64,000 nucleotides of DNA from Kosakonia oryziphila. GTDB taxonomy: Bacteria; Pseudomonadota; Gammaproteobacteria; Enterobacterales; Enterobacteriaceae. The notes under the pieces were generated by a model. That model was given only the letters and a program-made list of their open reading frames with translations. It was not told where the DNA came from and searched no databases. Within the stretch, counting starts at the first letter, position 1. Every line of letters begins with the position of its first letter. Location of the stretch: contig NZ_FMBC01000005.1 in NCBI RefSeq assembly GCF_900094795.1, positions 62,001 through 126,000 on the forward strand. Reading direction: 5' to 3'. Below, one piece after another: positions 18,642-27,505 of this stretch. The translations under genes and the position numbers were made by a program.

Positions 18642-18910
18642 GCATGTGCAGGCAACTGAAGGTGGTTTTTTTAGTGTCATCGGCACTCCTCTCAGGTTGT
18701 GTATCTGGTCGTGCGCCGACGTTCTTTTTTTTGGGTTCATATTTTCCCGTCTGGATAGTTTGCGCTGTACTGGGGATGCTGGCGGCAATTCTCGGCAGAC
18801 TACTTTTCATTCGCCTGGGTATCGATGAAGTGTTGCCTTGCAAGCTTCTGGCCTATGTCTTTCTGATGCTTGGAGTGGCATGTGGTGTATATCTTTCTCT
18901 CTTCACATAG
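18638..18910 (+). CDS. ytcA: YtcA family small membrane lipoprotein
   Basis: A 90-residue protein with an N-terminal lipobox (SSALLSGC, Cys21), a conserved FFFLGSYFPVWIVCAVLGML segment and two to three hydrophobic helices. It fits the YtcA family, which precedes mdtN in E. coli and related operons. The GTG start at 18638 overlaps the amidohydrolase stop (GTGA); an ATG at 18644 is the alternative. Function is unknown; a role in assembling the efflux complex is suggested by constant gene linkage. Confidence 0.75.
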   Translation: MSMCRQLKVVFLVSSALLSGCVSGRAPTFFFLGSYFPVWIVCAVLGMLAAILGRLLFIRLGIDEVLPCKLLAYVFLMLGVACGVYLSLFT

Positions 18911-18916
18911 TCGTTT

Positions 18917-19963
18917 ATGATGAAAAAGTTTCTGTACTCTCATCAACGTCGCCTGGCAATTGCCGTAGGGCTCCTGCTCACCGTGTCTGCACTGGTGCTC
19001 GGCTGGCTCACCCTGCAATATAATGCCGATAATCCCACCTCAACAGATGCCGAAATTGGTGCCAATATCATTAATGTCAGCGCACCAGTCCCGGGGCGGA
19101 TTATCTCGCTCAATGTGAAAGAAAATGGATATGTTCACCGGGGCGACGTTATGTTTGTCATCGATCCCTACCTGTATCGTTTACGTGTTGACCAGGCCCG
19201 GGCAGAACTAAAAATAGCCGAAGCCGCCAACAATACGCAACAACGCAGCGTGCTTGCCGAGCGCTCTAATGCTGAAGTCACTAATGGACAAATCACCCGT
19301 GCAAAAGTGAATCTGAAGCTGGCCACTCAAACCCTTTCCAGGTTACAGCCTATGCTGTCGAAAGGTTATGTAACTGCACAGCAGGTTGACGATGCGGCAA
19401 CTGCCCGCAGAGATGCGGAGATCAGCCTGCAACAGGCGTTGAAGCAGTCCGCTGCAGCAGACGCTCTGGTCAGCAGTACTGATGCCTCGGAAGCACTGGT
19501 AGCCGCCAGAAAAGCAGCACTGTCTATTGCAGAACGAGAACTGGAAAATACGGTGATTCGCGCGCCTTCTAATGGTCTGGTTGTGGGGCTGAACATTTCG
19601 CCGGGCGAGTTTGTGGCGCCGGATCAGGCAATTTTCACCCTTATCAACAGCGAACACTGGTATGCATCGGCCTTCTTTCGAGAAACCGAATTGGTGAAAA
19701 TAGAAATCGGTCAGTGCGCCACGGTTTACGTTATGACTGACAGCAAGACGCCCATCAAAGGTAAGGTTGAAGGAATTGGCTGGGGGATCAGTTCTCAGGA
19801 TCAGCTCACATTCCCGCGCAGTCTTCCTTATGTGCCAAAATCCCTGAACTGGGTACGTGTTGCGCAACGGTTTCCGGTCCGAATAAGCCTGGAGAATCCT
19901 CCTGTGTCATTGATGCGTGTCGGAGCAACCGCTGAGGTCATCGTTCATCATGATGGGTGCTAA
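18917..19963 (+). CDS. mdtN: MdtN-type periplasmic adaptor (HlyD/membrane fusion family)
   Basis: The 348-residue membrane fusion protein has one N-terminal membrane helix (about 14-34), a biotinyl-lipoyl-like domain (VSAPVPGRIISLNVKENGYV), a coiled-coil hairpin at about 95-200 and a beta-barrel. It should link the inner-membrane FUSC protein to the outer-membrane channel. It lies 6 bases after the ytcA-type gene and overlaps the next gene by about 14. E. coli MdtN belongs to a pump linked with puromycin, acriflavine and sulfonamide resistance. Orthology to mdtN is judged from operon layout and general similarity. Confidence 0.85.
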   Translation: MMKKFLYSHQRRLAIAVGLLLTVSALVLGWLTLQYNADNPTSTDAEIGANIINVSAPVPGRIISLNVKENGYVHRGDVMFVIDPYLYRLRVDQARAELKIAEAANNTQQRSVLAERSNAEVTNGQITRAKVNLKLATQTLSRLQPMLSKGYVTAQQVDDAATARRDAEISLQQALKQSAAADALVSSTDASEALVAARKAALSIAERELENTVIRAPSNGLVVGLNISPGEFVAPDQAIFTLINSEHWYASAFFRETELVKIEIGQCATVYVMTDSKTPIKGKVEGIGWGISSQDQLTFPRSLPYVPKSLNWVRVAQRFPVRISLENPPVSLMRVGATAEVIVHHDGC

Positions 19964-21716
19964 AAATCACTGGCACGAACTGCTACATCAGGTTTCCCGT
20001 GATCTAATGAGCTTTCCTGGGCGTTTTGCAATCGCCTGGCGCATCGGTTTGCTATGCACCGTGATGGCTTTTGTTGCAATGTTGTATGGTATTCCTGAGT
20101 CGGCAATCAGTTGCTACCTGATCCTGTTTGTCATGAAGCCCGACAGTGCAGAAAGTATGGTAATGGCGTTTGCCGTTACACTTCTCATTTCGATAGTAGT
20201 GGGACTGCTGTTTATCGCTCTGCCACTGGCGCTGGAGTTCCCGCTCCTGCGAATGATGCTGCTCACCATCACTTCTATCTTTTTCCTCTGGTTAGGCTCT
20301 GCCAGCAAACTTGGTCCCGTTGGCAGCATTATTGCGCTGGTAATTGCTTTCGTTATGAGCCTACTTGGAAATGCTCCCGATGGCGAGCTTGCTACCCGAG
20401 CGGTGCTTTACGCCTGGCTCATGGCAGCCAGTCCGATGCTTCTACTCATCATCTTTACTTTTTTTCTTGGGCGCTCCTCCTTGAAATTGCTGTGTCAGAG
20501 CCTTTCGAAACGGCTGGAATCTGCGGCACAGGCATTGCGTGAACCTGACACGCGTAACCTTTCGGTTATACAGGAGCAATTACTGGATGGCCAAAAAGCG
20601 CTACAGGAGCAGGTCACGTTGATCCGCATTTTTCGCCTGTGCCCACTAAAAAAAGCAAGATGGCTGGAGGCGGCTGTTTATTCAAGCTATCGTCTGCTAC
20701 TGGCAACTTCCGCACTCGCCCCTACGCTCCCCACTGCTGAACGGTGCCTGCTGGCAAATACCTGTGAGGCTATTGCTCAGCAGATTATTTACGGAGCGGG
20801 GGAGAAAAAACTCGTACCAGTGGGAACAAGTGAACTACATAATACCCTGCGGACGCTCGTCACCCCTGCCAAAGGAGACATCCCGGTAGCAACAAATTCG
20901 GCTTTCTTTGTAGAAAACGCCTTTACCAGTCCGGAGCATATTCGTTTTGCCCTGAAAGCAACTGCTGGCAGCCTCATCTGTTATTTCATCTACACGGCAC
21001 TCAACTGGCAGGATATCCATACCGCGATGATCACCTGCTATGTTGTTGCACTCAGTACTACCGGCGAAACCGTCCACAAACTTACCCTTCGTATTATCGG
21101 TTGTCTGATTGGTGCCATGGCAGGGGTTCTCTCCCTGATATACCTCTTTCCGCTAATGACTGACATTGGTCAACTGATGGTGATGATCTTTCTCATGCTG
21201 ACGCTGGCCGCTTGGGTTTCCAGTGGTAATGAGCGGATAGCCTACGCGGGTATCCAGATTGGTCTGGCATTTTTACTCTGCGTCCTTCATGGTTCTAAAC
21301 CCGCTATAGATCTGGGCGTAGCCTATGACAGGGTGATAGGCATTCTGCTTGGAAATCTGGTTATCTATATTATTTTCACCTGTGTATGGCCGGTGTCAGT
21401 TGCCACGGCCGTGCGCTCACATATTGCCAGCGCGCTGGCAAGCCTGTCGATTCTGGCAAAAAGTGACTCACTACCAAGGGCAACGGCAACCCGTGAAGCC
21501 GGTAATGTAGAGGAGGCCCTCGCCAGCGCACATGAAGCGCTCAGGCTGGCGTTTTTTGAACCCGTCTTCCTGCGACCAACTCCCGGTGAGTATGAACAAT
21601 TCCGGGAACAGATGGCTGCAATCACCGCGCTTTGCCCAATCCTGTTCCTGCCCGCAGAAGTGACGAATTCAGGGAGGCAACAGCACATCCGTCGGCTTGA
21701 GGAACTAACTGGATGA
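19950..21716 (+). CDS. mdtO: MdtO-type inner-membrane transporter (FUSC/aromatic acid exporter family)
   Basis: About 588 residues with two blocks of membrane helices (roughly 30-180 and 345-490) separated by a cytoplasmic region, the layout of the FUSC/PET family that includes MdtO and AaeB. The start is at one of two adjacent ATGs (19950 or 19953); both overlap the end of the mdtN-type gene. An open frame from 19917 would overlap it far more and is less likely. It is shorter than E. coli MdtO (683). It probably drives export of an aromatic or amphipathic compound. Confidence 0.83.
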   Translation: MMGAKNHWHELLHQVSRDLMSFPGRFAIAWRIGLLCTVMAFVAMLYGIPESAISCYLILFVMKPDSAESMVMAFAVTLLISIVVGLLFIALPLALEFPLLRMMLLTITSIFFLWLGSASKLGPVGSIIALVIAFVMSLLGNAPDGELATRAVLYAWLMAASPMLLLIIFTFFLGRSSLKLLCQSLSKRLESAAQALREPDTRNLSVIQEQLLDGQKALQEQVTLIRIFRLCPLKKARWLEAAVYSSYRLLLATSALAPTLPTAERCLLANTCEAIAQQIIYGAGEKKLVPVGTSELHNTLRTLVTPAKGDIPVATNSAFFVENAFTSPEHIRFALKATAGSLICYFIYTALNWQDIHTAMITCYVVALSTTGETVHKLTLRIIGCLIGAMAGVLSLIYLFPLMTDIGQLMVMIFLMLTLAAWVSSGNERIAYAGIQIGLAFLLCVLHGSKPAIDLGVAYDRVIGILLGNLVIYIIFTCVWPVSVATAVRSHIASALASLSILAKSDSLPRATATREAGNVEEALASAHEALRLAFFEPVFLRPTPGEYEQFREQMAAITALCPILFLPAEVTNSGRQQHIRRLEELTG

Positions 21717-23209
21717 AGATATCAAGATGGGGAAAAGGTCTGCGTATTATCCAGAAGGGCGGCGTTGTTACTTTCGCTATGCTGATGTCCGCTTGTGCAA
21801 CAGATAGTCTGAGTCTGGCACCGCCATCACCTTCAGCATCATGGGATCAGGTTACCCCGACCAGATCGGCACTAAATTTGTCTGATGCGTTAGCTGGCGG
21901 TGAGCATACACTGGAACAGATGCCCATCCCGGTTTTCAATCCGCAACATGCCTATGAATTAGCGGAATTAATCGACATTGCCGAAAAGCTAAATCCAGAT
22001 ACCCGCATCGCATGGGAGCAGTCAAAGCAAGCTGCTCTTGCTGCGGGTATCACGGAGGCGACGCTTTTACCTTTACTTTCGGCAACAGTCGTAGGTGGAT
22101 ACCAGCGTACACGTTCACCGCTTCCCTACTCCATCGCGGGATACCATGACCTGGATACCACTGACAGCGCAGTGATCCCCGCCATTGGTTTGCAGTGGTT
22201 ACTCTTCGATTTTGGTCAGCGAAGCGCACTGGTTAAGGCAGCGCAAGAGAACACCTACGCCATCAACGCTTCCTTTAATGGTACACACCAGAAAATTATC
22301 TTCAATGTGACACGTGCTTACTATATGTATGGCGCGGCGCTTATCCGTACCAGGAATACTGCCGAAATGATGAAAAACAGCCAGCAGATTCTTAACGCGG
22401 CGGAAGAGCGAAACAAAAATGGTATAGCGACCATTATTGAGGTAAGCCAGGCAAAGCAGTTGGTTGCACAATCAAAACTGAATCATGTTATGGCCCAGGG
22501 TCAAGAGCGCGACCGCTGGCAAGATTTACTCGGCGCAACAGGTATTTCCCCATTCGCTGACATCAAAGTAGCATACGATGATAAAACTCCGTTACCTGCG
22601 CGGCTTTCTCCTCCAACTGAAACGGCGATAAAGCTTGCGCTTTCCCGACGGCCAGATATCCAGGCTGGCTACGCAGCAGTTGAGGCCGCCCGTTCAACAG
22701 TGAAAGCCACAGAAGTGGATTTTCTCCCTAAAATTTATCTGGCTGGTGTTATAGCGGGAGGTCACGGACGTTTTGATACCGAGGGATTACCGGCAGCAAC
22801 CCCGCACACTTCATCTTCAGGCATTGTGCTGGGGGTAAGTATGCCGCTTTATGACGGCGGCATACGAGCAGCCCGCGTTCAGGAAGCCGAATCCAGATTT
22901 AACGTAGCCCGGGATGGTTTACAGAAAACACAGGATATTGCACTGCGGGAAATTGTAGTTGCGAGCGATACACTTCGCTCCGCCCTGGAGTCCAACGATG
23001 CATCCATTCATCTGGTGAAAACGGCTTCTGTCACTTTTGACGCTGCCAGTGATGCTTATCGGAATGGTATCGGAACGATTACCCAGGCTTTCGAAGCAGC
23101 AAACGGATTACTTGATGCCCGACAAATTAGTGCTGATGCCCGTAGTGCCGCGTTTATTGCTGCGGCTAACCTTGCTTTTACTATGGGAGAAATCACCCGC
23201 TCTCAATAA
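21713..23209 (+). CDS. mdtP: MdtP-type outer-membrane efflux lipoprotein
   Basis: The 498-residue protein is a TolC/NodT-family outer-membrane factor. The signal sequence ends in a lipobox (AMLMSAC, Cys28), and two repeats rich in coiled coil carry the typical QWLLFDFGQR and VSMPLYDGGIR segments. It completes a tripartite pump with the MdtN- and MdtO-type proteins. Its ATG overlaps the mdtO-type stop by 4 bases (ATGA). E. coli MdtP has 488 residues. Confidence 0.88.
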   Translation: MKISRWGKGLRIIQKGGVVTFAMLMSACATDSLSLAPPSPSASWDQVTPTRSALNLSDALAGGEHTLEQMPIPVFNPQHAYELAELIDIAEKLNPDTRIAWEQSKQAALAAGITEATLLPLLSATVVGGYQRTRSPLPYSIAGYHDLDTTDSAVIPAIGLQWLLFDFGQRSALVKAAQENTYAINASFNGTHQKIIFNVTRAYYMYGAALIRTRNTAEMMKNSQQILNAAEERNKNGIATIIEVSQAKQLVAQSKLNHVMAQGQERDRWQDLLGATGISPFADIKVAYDDKTPLPARLSPPTETAIKLALSRRPDIQAGYAAVEAARSTVKATEVDFLPKIYLAGVIAGGHGRFDTEGLPAATPHTSSSGIVLGVSMPLYDGGIRAARVQEAESRFNVARDGLQKTQDIALREIVVASDTLRSALESNDASIHLVKTASVTFDAASDAYRNGIGTITQAFEAANGLLDARQISADARSAAFIAAANLAFTMGEITRSQ

Positions 23210-23407
23210 TATTCAGAATTTCATAACCATTCTTTGGCCCTTTATGGTTATAGCCTTCACGATCATAGGCGCGAGTTGCCGAGTCGGGGAGCCTTGTATC
23301 AGGTTTCTGTTCGTCAAGTCATGGATTTGTTCCACGCTTCCTTGAGCCCCTCTTGCGTTTCATTAGTCATCATCAGGCCGGATGGGGAACTTCCCCGGCG
23401 CACATAG

Positions 23408-23429
23408 CAGGCAGGCCGAAACCTGCCTG
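23408..23429. terminator. Hairpin between convergent mdtP-type and chemoreceptor genes
   Basis: A perfect 8-bp stem, CAGGCAGG (23408-23415) and CCTGCCTG (23422-23429), sits 16 bases past the end of the minus-strand chemoreceptor gene. No T run follows in either direction, so rho may be needed. The rest of 23210-23444 shows no gene. Confidence 0.5.
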
Positions 23430-23444
23430 ATACCGTTTCAGTCA

Positions 23445-24983
23445 TCAGTTAAGTCTGAAGACGGCCACGGCCTGTTTAAGTAGTTGCGACTGCTCTTTCA
23501 GCGAATGTGCTGCGGCAGAGGCTTCCTCAACAAGTGCGGCGTTCTGCTGGGTAACGGAATCCATTTGCGCGACAGCAATATTGATCTGCTCAATACCACG
23601 GCTTTGTTCATTGGTGGAGAGATCAATTTCAGACATCAGTTCGGACACCTGTTTAACGGAGGTGATAATGCGCTTCATACTTTCACCTGCGCGCTCCACT
23701 CTTTCGCTGCCAATCTGAACCTGATTGCCGGATTGCTCAATCAACTCCTTGATCTCTTTCGCAGCAACCGACGAGCGCTGCGCCAGGTTGCGGACTTCGC
23801 TGGCGACAACGGCAAAACCACGGCCCTGCTCTCCGGCGCGGGCTGCCTCAACGGCCGCGTTAAGCGCCAGGATATTCGTCTGGAAAGCAATATCTTCAAT
23901 CAGGCCGATAATGGTGTCGATTTTGCCGGAGCTGCTTTCGATTTCCTTCATTGAAAGCACCGCTTCTTCAACGATTGTGTTGCCCTCTTGTGCGGAGTTG
24001 CGCATGTTGCTGGCAAGCTGGTTAGCCTGGTTCGTATTTTCTGAGGTGTGTTTCACCGTGGAGGTCAATTGTTCCATGCTGGCGGCTGTTTCGCCAAGGG
24101 AAGCGGCCTGGGACTCTGTTCGTGCCGAGAGATCCGTATTTCCGGCGGCAATCTCTTCGGCTGCATGGGCCACGCTTTCGCTTGAATGACGAACCTGCGA
24201 AATGATATCCACCAGCGAAAGACGCATCTGCTCCAGCGAGCTAAGCAGCGTACCGATTTCGTCTTTCGAGCGCGATATCACCGGGCTATGCAGTTCTCCG
24301 GCAGCCATCTGCTGACAATGAAGCCGGGCAGCATCAAGGGGAGAGAGAACACGACGCCGTATCAGGATAAACATGGCAATGATAATCAGCGTAAACAGCA
24401 GAGTGAAGACACCGAGAGTGATAATACTGTTGATAAACTGGCTCTGTGCGTCATTGTTAAGGCTCTGCGCGTTTTTCTCGCGAAACGCCAGCAAATTATC
24501 CAGCGTGATTTCGAACTGACGATCGAGTCGCGGAATCGTATCGCTGACCAGTTGATTAAAGCGCGCGCTGTCATTACGGTTCGCGGCATCCATCAACGGT
24601 TTCAGGCCATCATTAACATAAACATGCCAGGCATTGTTATAGGGAACGGAAAATTGTTCTTCACCCGCAATATGTGAAGCTGCCTTGTAGGCGTCAAAAG
24701 CGGCAGAAGCTTTCTGCATCACTTCTTGCGCTTTCTCAAGCGATGCATGGGCTTTCTCGCTGTCGCCAAGGCTGGCGTTAATCATCGCTTCCATCAGCCT
24801 GACCCGCAATGTACGGCTGTGGTTGATCGGATCAATCACGGATAACACCACGCGAATTTCTTTGTTCACACTGTCCAGCGACTGGTTGCTGCGCGTAAGT
24901 GACCAAAGGTTAGATGTAGAACTAATTAGGAAGATACAGAGTAAGAGACTGAAAATAAGAAAAGAAAACCGCCGTAATGACAT
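23445..24983 (-). CDS. Methyl-accepting chemotaxis protein
   Basis: A 512-residue chemoreceptor of the Tar/Tsr class: membrane helix at about 7-27, periplasmic four-helix-bundle sensor domain (about 30-185), second helix at about 188-208, HAMP domain (209-262), then the signalling bundle with the hairpin tip [20 protein letters not shown] and methylation-helix Gln/Glu sites. It stops at AVAVFRLN and lacks the NWETF-type C-terminal pentapeptide that tethers CheR/CheB, so it is a low-abundance, Trg/Aer-like receptor dependent on others for adaptation. A sigma-28 promoter lies upstream. The ligand cannot be read from sequence. Confidence 0.92.
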   Translation of the reverse strand: MSLRRFSFLIFSLLLCIFLISSTSNLWSLTRSNQSLDSVNKEIRVVLSVIDPINHSRTLRVRLMEAMINASLGDSEKAHASLEKAQEVMQKASAAFDAYKAASHIAGEEQFSVPYNNAWHVYVNDGLKPLMDAANRNDSARFNQLVSDTIPRLDRQFEITLDNLLAFREKNAQSLNNDAQSQFINSIITLGVFTLLFTLIIIAMFILIRRRVLSPLDAARLHCQQMAAGELHSPVISRSKDEIGTLLSSLEQMRLSLVDIISQVRHSSESVAHAAEEIAAGNTDLSARTESQAASLGETAASMEQLTSTVKHTSENTNQANQLASNMRNSAQEGNTIVEEAVLSMKEIESSSGKIDTIIGLIEDIAFQTNILALNAAVEAARAGEQGRGFAVVASEVRNLAQRSSVAAKEIKELIEQSGNQVQIGSERVERAGESMKRIITSVKQVSELMSEIDLSTNEQSRGIEQINIAVAQMDSVTQQNAALVEEASAAAHSLKEQSQLLKQAVAVFRLN

Positions 24984-25050
24984 ATTTGTACCCTTAAGTA
25001 AGATGTCGACACAACCATCGGCCCCATCAAAACGGTGCGGCCTGCGACAA

Positions 25051-25077
25051 TTATCGGCACAAAAGTATGGATATTTA
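25051..25077 (-). promoter_or_regulatory. Sigma-28 (FliA) promoter for the chemoreceptor gene
   Basis: On the minus strand a perfect -10 element, GCCGATAA (25051-25058), is preceded after 11 bases by TAAATATC (25070-25077), matching TAAA and one further base of the TAAAGTTT -35. The start codon is about 67 bases downstream. This places the receptor in the class 3 flagellar regulon. Confidence 0.82.
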
Positions 25078-25189
25078 GGTTAAGTATAAGAATATAATTG
25101 CAAACAATACCTTAGCAAAACCATCGTCGTGTATCCCGTACACATAATGCGGTTTCTAAGACTAACGCCAAAAGTACAATAGCTTGCAA

Positions 25190-25309
25190 CTATTGGCAGA
25201 TCTCCTGCAAATCGAGATCCCGCAAAACAGTGGTCAGCGACGGACGGAAGAACGAACTTTCTCAGGTGCCGTCGTAGCCCACCACCACTTTCCCGTCGGA
25301 TGATTTTAA
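25190..25309 (-). pseudogene. Remnant of a LacI-family regulator C-terminus
   Basis: On the minus strand one frame reads SSDGKVVVGYDGT, an in-frame TGA, then ESSFFRPSLTTVLRDLDLQE and a stop. The VVGYDGT...RPSLTTV pattern is that of the effector-binding domain of LacI/GalR regulators (usually VVGFDD...PPLTTV). Only about 39 codons remain, with no start and an internal stop. It lies in the 429-base gap between the chemoreceptor and the next gene; the rest of the gap shows nothing besides promoters. Confidence 0.5.
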
Positions 25310-25412
25310 CTATCAGAGAATAAGTGCTTCCCGATTTTGATGGTTTCTCATATCAATCAGCCTGACTACCATTAATCACACGAGTTCACATCCCTTACTT
25401 AACGGAGCACGT

Positions 25413-26426
25413 ATGAAAGCAATCGCCATTACCCGCACAGCTCAGGGTAGCAGTAACCTGGATTTCCTCAGTGATATTGAGTTGCCGCAACCGCAGGCCT
25501 GCGGCCACGATCTGCTGGTCGAAGTGAAAGCCGTATCCGTTAACCCGGTTGATACCAAAGTTCGTGCCGGGTTTAATGCCGATACCCCACGCGTACTGGG
25601 CTGGGACGCCGTCGGCGTAGTTAAAGCCATTGGCGAGGCGGTAACGCTGTTTCAGCCAGGTGATGAAGTATGGTATGCGGGCGCGTTGACCCGTCCGGGT
25701 AGCAACAGCGAATATCAACTGGTCGATGAGCGCATTGTGGCACGCAAACCTAAAACGCTGAATAACGCCCAGGCAGCGGCGCTACCGCTGACCGCCATCA
25801 CCGCATGGGAAATGCTGTTTGACCGGCTCGGCATCAACGAGAACGGCAACGAAGGCGATGTGTTGCTGATCGTTGGCGCGGCGGGCGGCGTAGGTTCCAT
25901 CATGACGCAACTGGCATGCAAACTGACCCGCCTGACAGTGATCGGCACCGCATCGCGCCCTGCCAGCCAGCAGTGGGTGAAAGCGCTGGGCGCGCATCAT
26001 GTGATTGATCACAGCAAACCGCTGACCGAAGAGCTGGCGCGGATTGGCATTGCGCAGGTGACGCACGTTGCCAGCCTGAACAATACCCAGGAGCACTATC
26101 AGCAGTTGATTAATGCGTTGCAACCACAGGGTAAACTGGCACTGATTGACGATCCGGAAAGCCTGGATGCCGTGCCGCTGAAGATGAAAAGCCTCTCTCT
26201 GCACTGGGAATTTATGTTTACCCGTTCAATGTTCACCACCCACGATATTATCGAGCAACACAAGCTGCTCACCCGCGTGGCGCAGTTGATTGATCAGGGC
26301 GTGCTGAAAACCACGCTCGGCGAGCACTTTGGCACCATCAATGCCGCGAATTTACGTAAGGCGCATGCACTGCTGGAAAGCCAGCGCGCCGTCGGCAAGA
26401 TTGTGCTGGAAGGGTTTGCTGACTGA
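25413..26426 (+). CDS. Medium-chain dehydrogenase/reductase, quinone-oxidoreductase/zinc-type ADH-like
   Basis: The 337-residue protein is an MDR-superfamily NADPH-dependent oxidoreductase. It has an N-terminal GroES-like domain with SVNPVDTKVRAGF and VLGWDAVGVV, and a Rossmann domain with the nucleotide loop VGAAGGVGSIMTQLA at about 153-167. The cysteine cluster and catalytic Cys/His of true zinc alcohol dehydrogenases are absent, so despite the common name it probably binds no zinc. Such enzymes reduce quinones or enones. GGAG lies 7 bases before the ATG. It stands alone between the accessory region and rcnB. Confidence 0.88.
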   Translation: MKAIAITRTAQGSSNLDFLSDIELPQPQACGHDLLVEVKAVSVNPVDTKVRAGFNADTPRVLGWDAVGVVKAIGEAVTLFQPGDEVWYAGALTRPGSNSEYQLVDERIVARKPKTLNNAQAAALPLTAITAWEMLFDRLGINENGNEGDVLLIVGAAGGVGSIMTQLACKLTRLTVIGTASRPASQQWVKALGAHHVIDHSKPLTEELARIGIAQVTHVASLNNTQEHYQQLINALQPQGKLALIDDPESLDAVPLKMKSLSLHWEFMFTRSMFTTHDIIEQHKLLTRVAQLIDQGVLKTTLGEHFGTINAANLRKAHALLESQRAVGKIVLEGFAD

Positions 26427-26626
26427 GCATTCAGCCAGGATTATTCCCAAACGTTACAAGCAGATAGCGAAAATCGCTCTCCGCCTGTACAGCTACTACC
26501 TGGGTTTGCTTACACTTTTTACCAAAGCGTTATTTTTTCCCGGTTGCTCAGTACCGCGTTAACGGCAATGATAGCGTGCTACATAAGCAACTGCGTGAAA
26601 TGTAAAAAGAACAACCTGGAGAAACA

Positions 26627-26962
26627 ATGCGTAAAACGAAAATGATGCTTCTGGGTGCGCTGTTGGTCACCGCCTCCTCGGCGTTTGCGGCTCCGCAGAC
26701 GGCCACACCAGCGGCGACCGGCACGCAATCGTATGAAATTAAGGATTTTGTTGCTGACTTTACTAAATTCAATATCGGCGATACCGTGCCAGAGATGTAC
26801 CGTAGCGAAGAGTACAACATCAAACAGTGGCAGTTGCGTAACCTGCCCGCGCCGCAACCCGGTAGCCACTGGACTTACATGGGCGGCAACTACGTGCTGA
26901 TCACCGACGCTGAAGGAAAAATCCTCAAAGCCTATAACGGCGACATTTTTTACCATCGTTAA
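26627..26962 (+). CDS. rcnB: RcnB periplasmic nickel/cobalt homeostasis protein
   Basis: A 111-residue precursor with a signal peptide (MRKTKMMLLGALLVTASSAF, cleavage after AFA). The mature RcnB/YohN fold has EMYRSEEYNIKQWQLRNLPA and WTYMGGNYVLITDAEGKI. In E. coli RcnB tunes nickel and cobalt export together with the RcnA pump, and its gene follows rcnRA. Here neither rcnR nor rcnA is adjacent. TGGAG lies 7 bases before the ATG. The GNAT gene starts 4 bases after the stop and may be co-transcribed. Confidence 0.92.
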   Translation: MRKTKMMLLGALLVTASSAFAAPQTATPAATGTQSYEIKDFVADFTKFNIGDTVPEMYRSEEYNIKQWQLRNLPAPQPGSHWTYMGGNYVLITDAEGKILKAYNGDIFYHR

Positions 26963-26966
26963 GGGA

Positions 26967-27398
26967 ATGCCTGTGATTATTCGCCGCTGGCAGGAGAGTG
27001 ACAGGCCGTTCCTGCGCACGCTGTTTTTACAAGCCCGCAGAGCTGGCTGGAGCTGGCTCGATGGGCGTGACTGGCAACTGGAAGACTTTGATGCTGCCAC
27101 CGTCGATGAAGTGATTTGGGTCGCTGAAGATGAGGGGCATCGTCTCGGTTTCGCTTCGGTGTACGAAAACGACAACTTCCTGCATAACTTGTTTGTTGAT
27201 CCGGCCTTTCAGGGTAAAGGGGTCGGCAGCGCACTTCTCAAACATGTTCAGACCACGTTTACCGGCACCGGTGCACTGAAATGCTTGTTGCACAATAAGG
27301 CCGCACTGGCGTTTTATGAGCGCCACGGTTGGCGGGCAGAAGCGCAGGGTATATCACCGGAAGGGGATTACGTGCTGATGCACTATGTGAAACAGTAA
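26967..27398 (+). CDS. GNAT family N-acetyltransferase
   Basis: A 143-residue single-domain acetyltransferase. The acetyl-CoA loop is FQGKGVGSALLKHV (about 80-93), and ALAFYERHGWRAEAQ gives the usual C-terminal beta-strand. The substrate is unknown. The start MPVIIRRW sits 4 bases after the rcnB stop, with AAGGGA as ribosome site. The gene is small and intact. Confidence 0.85.
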   Translation: MPVIIRRWQESDRPFLRTLFLQARRAGWSWLDGRDWQLEDFDAATVDEVIWVAEDEGHRLGFASVYENDNFLHNLFVDPAFQGKGVGSALLKHVQTTFTGTGALKCLLHNKAALAFYERHGWRAEAQGISPEGDYVLMHYVKQ

Positions 27399-27505
27399 TA
27401 ATTGGTGAAGCAGTAAAATTGCAGGCCGGAATGCGGTATTACCCCCATCCGGCCTGCTCTCTCTTCGAAGCTGCGATTCAGAGCTGCATCGCAACCACGC
27501 TGGTT

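Noticed and set aside
23210-23444. Possible coding fragments on the minus strand between mdtP-type and chemoreceptor genes (for example YDREGYNHKGPKNGYEILN)
   Set aside because: Short pieces in different frames with stops between them and no family I can name.
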